Origin: Fimbriimonadaceae bacterium
GTDB taxonomy: Bacteria > Armatimonadota > Fimbriimonadia > Fimbriimonadales > Fimbriimonadaceae
Assembly (NCBI GenBank): GCA_019694835.1
Contig: JAIBBE010000184.1
Coordinates: 1 to 17,905, forward strand
Direction: 5' to 3'
DNA length: 17,905 nucleotides
The position numbers and the translations under genes were made by a program. Positions 6,403-13,600 of the stretch are shown one piece after another. The notes beneath the pieces are model-generated. The model was not told the origin of the DNA, made no database searches, and worked only from the letters and a program-made list of their open reading frames with translations. The number at the start of each line of letters is the position of its first letter. Position 1 is the first letter of the stretch.

Positions 6403-8301
6403 ATGCGTTGCACCTCGAGTCGTTCGATCTCTCAGATCGTTTGGTTGGGCCTCCACGCGGCCGCTATCCTGGCAGCCTCCTCGTCCCTCGCCTCGGACCA
6501 GGAGCCGGATCCGATCAAGTCCCGCTATACGAAGTTCGAATACAGGATCCCCATGCGGGACGGCGTCCGGCTGTTCACCTCGGTCTACGTCCCCAAGGAT
6601 CGATCGACCACGTATCCGATCCTCCTCTGCCGCACGCCCTATAGCGTCGGGCCTTATGGCACGGATGCCTACAAGACCGACATCGGCCCTTCGTCGCTTT
6701 TCTCCAGGGAAGGATACATCGTCGCTTATCAGGATGTGCGTGGTCGCTGGATGTCCGAGGGAGAGTTCGTGAACATGCGGCCCCAGCTCACGTCACGAAA
6801 TGGGGCGAAAGATATTGATGAAAGCACCGACACATTTGATACCATCGACTGGCTGATCAAGAACATACCGGGTAACAACGGCCGGGTCGGTCAATGGGGT
6901 ATTTCCTATCCTGGTTTCTACACGGCCGCGGGAATGATCGACGCCCACCCTGCCCTCAAGGCGGTCTCACCCCAGGCACCGATCGCCGACTGGTTCGCGG
7001 GCGATGACTGGCACCACAACGGAGCTCTTCTTCTGCCGCACGCGTTCAACTTCATGGCACACTTCGGCCAGCCGCGACCGGAGCCCACGAAGAAGAGTCC
7101 CGACAAGGACTTCGACTACGGCACGCCCGACGGCTACGACTTCTACATGAGCCTCGGCCCGATCGCCAATGCCGACGCGAAGTACTTCAAGGGAAGCATC
7201 CCATTCTGGAACGAGATGCTTCAGCATTCGAAGTACGACGACTTCTGGGCCGCCCGCAATCTGCGTCCTCATTTGAAGGGCATTCGCCCGGCCGTATTGA
7301 CCGTCGGCGGCTGGTTCGACGCCGAGAACCTCTACGGAGCCCTCGAAGTCTACCGTGCCATCGAGGCGTCCAGTCCCCAGGCCACCAATATCCTGGTGAT
7401 GGGCCCGTGGCTCCACGGTGGATGGTCCCGAAACGATGGTGCATCGCTGGGGCCGATCGCATTCAATTCCAACACCTCGGCTCATTATCGTGAACATATC
7501 GAGTTCCCCTTCTTTCAGTACTACCTGAAGGGAAAGGGCTCGCCGAACTTCTCTGAGGCTCGGGTCTTCGAGACAGGGACCAACCAGTGGCGTGATTTCG
7601 ACGCCTGGCCGCCAAGCAAGGCCGTGAAGCGGAGTCTCTTCCTGCATCCGTCGGGAAGGATCGGCTCCCAGGCTCCCGATGCCAGCGCAGAAGGCGGCTT
7701 CGACGAGTACGTCAGTGATCCAGCGCGGCCCGTCCCTTTTACTGAGCAGCTCACAACCCGAATGCCGGGTGATTACATGATCCAGGATCAACGGTTTGCC
7801 GCCAGGCGGCCGGATGTCCTGGTGTATCAGACCGACGTTCTGGACGACGACCTGACACTTGTCGGCCCGATCGATGTCCGCTTTTTCGTCTCGACCTCGG
7901 GAACGGATTCCGACTGGATCGTGAAGCTGATCGACGTCTACCCGGGCGACTTCGGCGCCACCAACTCCGCCAACGCTCCTCTCGGTGGTTATCAGCAGCT
8001 CGTCCGAGGTGACGTCATGCGCGGCAAGTTCCGCGACAGCCTGAGCCAACCGCGTCCCTTTGTGCCCAACGAGCCAACGCCTCTGAATTTCCGCCTCAAC
8101 GACGTCGCTCACACTTTCCGGAGCGGTCACAAGGTGATGATCCAGGTCCAGAGCACCTGGTTCCCCCTGGTCGATCGCAACCCGCAGACCTTTGTCGACA
8201 TCTCCACGGCCCGGGAAACCGACTTCCAGAAGGCCACACAGCGCCTATATCGCTCGCAGGCCCACCCCTCGCACCTGATGGTCCTGGAGCTCCCACACTG
8301 A
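6403..8301 (+). CDS. Secreted CocE/X-Pro dipeptidyl-peptidase-like hydrolase, copy 2
   Basis: This 632-residue paralogue of the preceding gene shares its order of motifs: IPMRDGVRLF, QDVRG, DTFDTIDWL, GISYPGF, GDDWHHNGA, GPWLHGG, FETGTNQWRDF, YVSDPARPVPF, STSGTDSDWIVKLIDVYP and SWFPLVDRNPQTFV. The triad would be Ser168, Asp306 (GGWFDAENLYG) and His338. The signal peptide has a short basic start (MRCTSSRS) and a core ending ASSSLA, with cleavage near residue 30. It lies 80 bases after copy 1, so the two are probably co-transcribed tandem duplicates. In the acid loop copy 1 reads LWDQED while this copy reads GWFDAEN, so substrate range may have diverged. Cocaine-esterase-like, cephalosporin-acylase-like and amino-acid-esterase-like activities are all possible. 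Confidence 0.88.
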   Translation: MRCTSSRSISQIVWLGLHAAAILAASSSLASDQEPDPIKSRYTKFEYRIPMRDGVRLFTSVYVPKDRSTTYPILLCRTPYSVGPYGTDAYKTDIGPSSLFSREGYIVAYQDVRGRWMSEGEFVNMRPQLTSRNGAKDIDESTDTFDTIDWLIKNIPGNNGRVGQWGISYPGFYTAAGMIDAHPALKAVSPQAPIADWFAGDDWHHNGALLLPHAFNFMAHFGQPRPEPTKKSPDKDFDYGTPDGYDFYMSLGPIANADAKYFKGSIPFWNEMLQHSKYDDFWAARNLRPHLKGIRPAVLTVGGWFDAENLYGALEVYRAIEASSPQATNILVMGPWLHGGWSRNDGASLGPIAFNSNTSAHYREHIEFPFFQYYLKGKGSPNFSEARVFETGTNQWRDFDAWPPSKAVKRSLFLHPSGRIGSQAPDASAEGGFDEYVSDPARPVPFTEQLTTRMPGDYMIQDQRFAARRPDVLVYQTDVLDDDLTLVGPIDVRFFVSTSGTDSDWIVKLIDVYPGDFGATNSANAPLGGYQQLVRGDVMRGKFRDSLSQPRPFVPNEPTPLNFRLNDVAHTFRSGHKVMIQVQSTWFPLVDRNPQTFVDISTARETDFQKATQRLYRSQAHPSHLMVLELPH

Positions 8302-8349
8302 CCAACCGAATCATCCCCACCCAACCGCTGGTCCGAACCCTGCTACCCC

Positions 8350-8378
8350 TTGACGAAATCCCCTTCCCACTTCATGAT
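8350..8378 (+). promoter_or_regulatory. Putative sigma70-type promoter of tRNA-Leu
   Basis: TTGACG (8350-8355) and CATGAT (8373-8378) are separated by 17 bases. Transcription would begin near 8385, just before the mature 5' end at 8390. The -35 box matches 5 of 6 consensus bases and the -10 box 4 of 6. Confidence 0.5.
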
Positions 8379-8389
8379 AGTCTCAGCAA

Positions 8390-8476
8390 GCCGAAGTGGC
8401 GGAATTGGCAGACGCGCTAGGTTCAGGTCCTAGTGGGCTAACCATGCCCGTGGAGGTTCAAGTCCTCTCTTCGGCA
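8390..8476 (+). tRNA. tRNA-Leu: tRNA-Leu (anticodon CAG)
   Basis: The 87-base gene folds into a class II tRNA. The acceptor GCCGAAG pairs with CTTCGGC, with discriminator A at 8476. The D arm contains TGGCGGAATTGGCAGAC, and the anticodon stem CTAGG/CCTAG encloses loop TTCAGGT with anticodon CAG. A long variable arm follows (TGGGC...GCCCG), then T stem GGAGG/CCTCT with loop TTCAAGT. The 3' CCA is not encoded (ATA follows), so it must be added enzymatically. The long variable arm and the sequence fit leucine; it decodes CUG codons, a major leucine codon in this GC-rich genome. Confidence 0.97.
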
Positions 8477-8481
8477 TAGGG

Positions 8482-8524
8482 CAAAAGGACTTACGTCGAA
8501 AGACGTAAGTCCTTTTGTTTTTCT
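8482..8524 (+). terminator. Strong intrinsic terminator after tRNA-Leu
   Basis: A perfect 16-base-pair stem (CAAAAGGACTTACGTC, 8482-8497, with GACGTAAGTCCTTTTG, 8502-8517) closes a GAAA tetraloop and is followed by TTTTTCT. It begins 6 bases after the tRNA. The A-tract on the left arm would also give a U-run from the other strand, so it could work in both directions. Confidence 0.93.
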
Positions 8525-9111
8525 AGACCCGTACTGTTTTGCGGCAGGTCACGTCCGCGGGGACATCGTGCTTCTGGCGCCTCCGGGGATCGCCGACGTA
8601 GTCCTGCGGCAGGTACGGCCGGCGGTCCAGTGGCATGAACCCCTTGGACGAGGTTTCGGCCCGAAAGACACCCATCTGGCGGTTCTCCTGCTTGCCCAGC
8701 CGACCGCCCTACGGGTGGGGCCACCCCGCAACTTTGGGTGCCCTTCCTGGGGGAGCCTCTGGGGTCGATCACGATCACGCGGTGGTCCTCGGCCGTCTCC
8801 TCGCGGACGCGACGCCGCAACTCGGCCAAGACGCTCTCGTCGTTCCAGCCGACGAAGAGCTCGAGATTGGTGCGGAGGATGTCCGCTTACGCCGCGATCG
8901 GCTCGACAGACTTCCTGGGCAGCCCGCTGAGCAGCCCCCGGACGAAGGCACCGGCGTGTCGGCGCTGCTTTTCGCGGTAGAACAACGGCACATGGCGATC
9001 CAGGAAGCGCGTGATGTGGTCGCAGCAGCCGCGCATGTCGTCAGGGGAGGCTTCGGGTTCGTCCAAGAGCGAGATGGCGGCGCCCCCGTACAATAGCGAT
9101 CCATGATGCCC
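8523..9111 (-). pseudogene. IS701-like transposase remnant (N-terminal part only)
   Basis: On the minus strand a single transposase can be followed through two lesions. The first part (from about 9111 down to 8887) reads ITRFLDRHVPLFYREKQRRH and GLLSGLPRKSVEPIAA, typical of the start of IS701-family transposases. An in-frame TAA at 8887-8889 then interrupts it, probably from a TAC or TAT codon. Reading continues in the same frame with ADILRTNLELFVGWNDES and VIVIDPRGSPRKGTQSCGVA, where the first catalytic Asp lies. A one-base insertion around 8705-8720 shifts the frame, after which RLGKQENRQMGVFRAETSSK and PLDRRPYLPQDYVGDPRRRQ follow, ending at a TAG at 8523-8525. The rest of the catalytic domain is missing. 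The left boundary coincides with the tRNA terminator; the start codon is not certain. Confidence 0.75.
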
Positions 9112-9123
9112 AGTGTATCGGTC

Positions 9124-9135
9124 GTAAGCGCTCGG
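9124..9135 (+). repeat. IS66 left terminal inverted repeat core
   Basis: GTAAGCGCTCGG is an exact reverse complement of CCGAGCGCTTAC at 10348-10359. It lies 72 bases before the tnpA start, as expected for an IS66 left end. Confidence 0.6.
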
Positions 9136-9206
9136 TGAATCCAGTCTTGCCGCGGTAGGTACCGTCCTGGGGTTGTCTCGTTCCACCAACCCAGGAGAGC
9201 TTCTCG

Positions 9207-9262
9207 ATGGCACGGCCCAAGGATCGCGAACAGGAACGTCTCTGGACACAACGGCTGCGGCG
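9207..9262 (+). pseudogene. tnpA: IS66 tnpA (Orf1) N-terminal remnant
   Basis: The frame starts at ATG 9207 after a CAGGAGAG ribosome-binding stretch and reads MARPKDREQERLWTQRLRR, which resembles the start of IS66 accessory protein TnpA. Homology stops after about 18 residues, where the sequence passes into tnpB in another frame. The remaining helix-turn-helix part of TnpA is missing, so a deletion has joined the two genes. The exact joint, near 9255-9265, is estimated from where the family pattern changes. Confidence 0.6.
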
Positions 9263-9487
9263 ACACGCCGCTTTGTCAATCTCTGCCGCGATCGCATCAA
9301 GCTGCTCCACTTCGACCGCGACGGCCTGGTCACCTGATACAAGCGGCTCGAGGTCGGCCCGTTCCAGATGCCTTGCACCACCGAGCCCGACGGCGTCGAG
9401 CTCAAGCCGGCGGAACTAACCATAATCCTCTCCGGCATCGACCTCTACAGCGCGCGGCAGCGGAAACGATTCCGCGCCGCCTGCTGA
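9263..9487 (+). pseudogene. tnpB: IS66 tnpB (Orf2) remnant with in-frame stop
   Basis: The frame reads TRRFVNLCRDRIKLLHFDRDGLVT, then a TGA at 9335-9337, then YKRLEVGPFQMP, ELKPAELTIILSGIDLYSAR and QRKRFRAAC, ending at TGA 9485-9487. The motifs '[24 protein letters not shown]' and 'LxxLLxGIDL' are signatures of the IS66 TnpB family. The stop most likely arose from the conserved Trp codon TGG before Tyr-Lys-Arg. The N-terminal 40 or so residues expected for TnpB are missing. Confidence 0.8.
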
Positions 9488-9528
9488 GGCCGAGAAATCT
9501 CCACGAAATTTCGCGCGGCGCTCGTGCC

Positions 9529-10430
9529 ATGAGTAAAGACATGACTACGATTCATGTCATGAGCACCACCCCGATCCTCCCCGACGATCCCCAGGAATAC
9601 CGTAAATTGCTCGTCGAGACCCTGCGCTGTCGTGACGAACTGCTGCGCCGCAACGACGGGCTGCAGCGTGTGCTCGACCAGACGGCCGCCGACTTCAGCG
9701 ATCTTCGGGAGCGGCACGCCGGGATCCTTGAGGAATTGGCGCTGTTCCGCCGTTACGTCTTCGGCCCGCGCCGCGAAAGGATCGTCAACGACCCGGGCCA
9801 GCGCCATCTGTTCGAGCTGGAAGACGTCGCGATCGAGCCTGTTGCTCCTGCGCCTGTGGAACCTGAGACGACGACCAACACATCGTGTCAGTCGGCGCGG
9901 CCCCACGAGCGAAGGTCGCTGGATCATCCGCCGCTCATCCGCATCGAGCACAATCTGCCCGAGGCCGCGAAGACCTGCTCATGCTGCGGCGGCCTGAAGA
10001 CCCGCATCGGCGAGGACCTCTCGAGCGAGTTGGAGTTCACCCCGAAAAGCTCGAGGTCCGCGTCCACGTCCTACCCAAATACACCTGCTCGAAGTGCAAG
10101 GACGGCGTGGCCAGTCCGCCGGTCCCGCCCAAGCCCGTATCGCGAGGGATCGCCGGCGCGGGCCTGGTCTCGTTCGTGCTGGTGAGCAAGTTTGTCGATC
10201 ATCTGCCGTTATACAGACTCGAAGATATTCTGCTTCGACACGGCGTCAGCCTGTCGCGAAGCACGCTCTGCGACTGGGTCTGCAACGCCGCCGCGGCGCT
10301 CGCTCCGCTGGCCGAGTTCCAGCGGAAGCGGGTCCTCGTGTGGGAGGCCGAGCGCTTACGAGTCAACACCCACCCGGCTAGCCGGATCGCCGAGTTGCTG
10401 CCCGACGACTGGAAGCCGGCGCCGCAGTAG
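9529..10430 (+). pseudogene. tnpC: IS66 tnpC transposase, frameshifted and lacking most of its DDE domain
   Basis: From ATG 9529 the product shows the N-terminal leucine-zipper-like helix of IS66 transposases (RKLLVETLRCRDELLRRNDG ... ELALFRRYVFGPRRERI). The zinc-finger part follows (CSCCGGLKTRIGEDLSSELE). A one-base loss near 10041-10044 shifts the frame, after which it goes on as EKLEVRVHVLPKYTCSKCKD, the second zinc-finger half, and VDHLPLYRLEDILLRHGVSL, the start of the DDE domain. At about 10340-10360 the protein jumps to RVNTHPASRIAELLPDDWKP, the typical extreme C-terminus of IS66 transposases. Roughly 200-250 residues including the DDE triad are therefore deleted, and the protein cannot transpose. 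It ends with tandem TAG codons. Confidence 0.85.
10348..10359 (-). repeat. Candidate IS66 right inverted repeat core
   Basis: CCGAGCGCTTAC is a 12-base exact complement of the left end, but it lies inside the tnpC reading frame at the point where the catalytic domain has been deleted. Matching does not extend beyond 12 bases, so coincidence remains possible. Confidence 0.35.
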
Positions 10431-10609
10431 TAGACCTGGGCCGACGCCGAGTCATCCAGTCCCTCCCCGGGATCAGTCCGGATCTCACCTCATCCCGATC
10501 CGGCACACCTGCGCGCGGCAGGGGAAGCTGGTTAAGACGAAGCTCAACGGACGTTTGCTGTCAAGAGTGCATAACATGATCTATCCACTTTGCCAGCTGG
10601 GCAGACAGA
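10431..10609. other. Intergenic region between the IS66 remnant and the giant secreted protein
   Basis: This 179-base stretch carries no convincing gene. Base composition shifts from GC-rich to AT-richer around 10560. The short inverted repeat TGCCAGCTGGGCA near 10590-10603 has no T-run, so no terminator for the minus-strand gene can be supported. Confidence 0.4.
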
Positions 10610-13600
10610 TCAGGCGTCGCTTGATTCGATGAACTTCACTCGCTTCTGCTTCTTGAAGATCCGACTCTCATAAAACGGCGAAAGCCTTTGAATTGTATTC
10701 GTAGTCGTAGCCGAAGTAGTCGCTGAGGAGGATTGAGCAGATTGCATGTGGGACATCTTGGTGAACGCGGAATTCGCCGTAGAAGTCACCGCATGACCTG
10801 GGGAAATCATGAGATCGTTCTTGGATTCGTTCGCGATAAGGTCTTTCGTGATAATCTCCTGTGCAGCAACCATTGCACCCTTTGCGGGCAGTAGCGGAGA
10901 AGAATCAACCTTCGATACGGCTTCTGAGGTGCCTAGAGCCGACTCAGCTCCGAGAGTCGCCGTACTGCCTCCACCTTCGGGCAGAGTGATCTGAAACACT
11001 TGAATCAGAGGAGCATTATCATATGCATCTCTCGAATTATCGACATTGATCTGCGATACATACAACCTGCCTGTGTTCGGGTCGAAGGCGACGCCCCCTA
11101 GGTACTTCTTCCCATCGGCGATCGGAAAATCGAAGTTCCAGGTGGAATATGGCATCACGTCCCATGGACTTTTTTCCCCATTCTTGACCGCGATGAAGTC
11201 ATCTACGTCGTATGCCCACGCCTGCCATACATAGTTCCCCCCCACAGAATGAGGACCCTTATCCGTTCGATTCGGGTCGTTGGCAGCAGCCGCATCGCCA
11301 TAGTAAAATTCGCCAGTCCCAATAGCGCTAAGGTAGACGATTGACCGAGTTCCCGGGACAAAAAAGACTCCGAAGCCGGTATTGAAGTTATGCACAACCG
11401 TTGAATTGTAGAGCGTTGGCGGCGAACTATCCCCCGCACCCAGGGTTTGGTGAGCTTCGTCATAGTAAAGGTACGGTGTGGCAGGCGTGACTCCAGTACC
11501 GAAGTTGGCCGGATCGAATCCAAAAGCCGAAGGTCCAGCGGAAGTGCGGCCAAGAATGCTGATCGCCGCCTGGCCTGTGAGATATGGTGCTCCTAGACTG
11601 GATTGCCATTCCGATGGTACAGGAGTCATGTAGCCACCAACCATACCTCCACCCATGGTGCCGACTTGATAGAGGCCAGTTACGGCAGAAGACGCCAGAT
11701 TGAGTGAGCTCATTTTAAAATGCGATAGCGTCACACTCCCCGATGCGTCATATGTATTGAATACTGTACCTATAAGCTGGCCATCAACGACCATCAAGCC
11801 TCCGATCGCCTCGTATCCACCCTGATTGAGGTTTGCTGGATTATTGGGAATTCGGGGGAGTATGCTCGAAAATGGTTGAATCACTGATGATACAGCGAGG
11901 TCGCTCAAACGGGAGCTATTTACGATCGAACTTGGAATACTAATCTCGGCAATCGCCTGATCGGCGGGACGACCAACCGCGAACAGAGAGTTGTTCGTTG
12001 GATTATAGGCGATCGCCGAACCACCGTAACTAAATCTCGAAGCTCCAAGTGTTCCATTCGGAACTCGGAATGCACCGACATATTGCATGTTAGACTGATA
12101 AAGGAGTGAAGCGTCCGACTCCGACGTAGTGCCAGATGTCGAAAATGTCCATGTGAAAGGACTCGCCATTGGAGTTCCGGAAAGATTCTTGACCCCACTA
12201 ATCGAGGCACTGTATCTCGTGGAGGGCGAGAGGGGAGAATTCGGGCTCAGAGTTGCTGTGCGTGTGCCGTCGTTGTAAGCAACAGTCGCGCCAATAACTC
12301 GACCGGACGCGTCAGTGAGAGTGAAATTGGATGTGGTGATACTACTCGACTGAACAGACTGATCAAAGGTTGCGAGGACAGTTGCAGAAATACTTACAGA
12401 CGTAGACCCTGAGGTCGGACTCACGGCTGTCACCACAGGAGGTGATGAAGCGACTGTCGTGAATGTCTCGGTGGCGGAGCCACTCATCACATTACCTGCT
12501 AGATCTTTCGCTCCGCTGACAGTCGCTGTGTAGGTCGTAGAGAAACTCAGGGAGTTCGTTGGAGTCAATGTCGCTGTACGCGTACTATCGTTATAGGTCA
12601 TCGAAGCCGCCACCGTTCTACCGGCTGCGTCGGTAAGACTGAAGTTGATTGTCGAGGGTTGGACCGCCTCACCGAAAGTGGCAACGATTGCAGTCGTAAT
12701 TGGAACTCCTGTCGCGTGATCTCCCGGATTTTGAGCGACGACTGTCGGTGGCGTCGTGTCAGTGGTCGAACTACTCAACACGATATCAACCCAATAGTTG
12801 CTGGCATTCCAAGACTGCGTGGGGAAGTTTCCTGCGCTCCCGTACGCGTAGACTCCCCCGTTGACTGGTACGTGCAGAGGTCCGTTGTTGAATTGCGTCC
12901 GGAAATAGTTCTGATCACTGGCGTAACGACCGACGGTCGTGTGGTACGATGCGACATAGGTAACACCGGCCGTAATTTGAACCGGCGTAGCGAAGTTGAC
13001 CTGCTGCCAACCTGAAGCGGTCTCGCTCGTGAAAGTGGCGGTTGCCAGTCGGGTACCCGTGCTTGTCCAGAGGCTCGCGACATGGGTTCCCGTGTTTGTG
13101 GTCCCCTTATAGAACTTCAATCCGGTGATCGAACCACTGACGTCGGAGTAGAACTTGACACCCAGTTCAACTGCTGCAGTATCCGAATCAGTCGGAGTTG
13201 CTGGGGTTGTCGAGTTGTTCCAGAGTGAGTAGCTTGTGGTCGATGCAGTGGTAAACGACCAGGTGAATGGACTCGCCATGACGTTGCCTGCTGAATCCTT
13301 CACATTCCGAATTGAAGCAGTGTAAGTTGTGGAAGCAGCGAGCGGTGAACTTGCTGTTAAGGTCGCGGTGCGCGTGCTGTCCACATAGCTGACTGACGCG
13401 GAGACCGCACGGCCCGAGGAGTCGGTCAATGTGAAATTGGTTGTGTTGACCGTTCCTGATTGCAGCGCCTCGTTGAATGTGACAGTGGCAGTGGATGTGC
13501 TCGACACTCCTGTGGCACCGGAGGTCGGAGTGGACGATGTTACCGTCGGAGGAGTGGTGTCGGTCTGTGCAGCAGTTGTAAAGCTGTAACTCATAGTGCC

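Larger units (their letters stand above)
9124..10430 (+). mobile_element. Decayed, internally deleted IS66-family element
   Basis: The left end begins with GTAAGCGCTCGGTGAATCC at 9124, which fits the GTAAGCG start of IS66-family inverted repeats. The order tnpA start, tnpB, tnpC on the plus strand is that of IS66 elements, but each gene is damaged: tnpA and tnpB are fused by a deletion, tnpB has a stop codon, and tnpC has a frameshift and lacks most of its DDE domain. The right end is unsure. The inverse complement CCGAGCGCTTAC lies at 10348-10359, but homology to the tnpC C-terminus goes on to 10430. No 8-base target duplication is visible for either choice. Confidence 0.75.

Noticed and set aside
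6967..8130. Minus-strand open frame of 387 codons opposite hydrolase copy 2
   Set aside because: Same reason: antisense to a gene with an intact catalytic triad.
8568..9096. Plus-strand open frames over the IS701-like remnant
   Set aside because: The opposite strand has recognisable transposase motifs; the plus-strand readings have none.
9885..10430. A separate intact gene starting at 9885
   Set aside because: Its first part is out of frame with the IS66 family; only after about 10041 does it match TnpC, so it is the second half of a frameshifted pseudogene.
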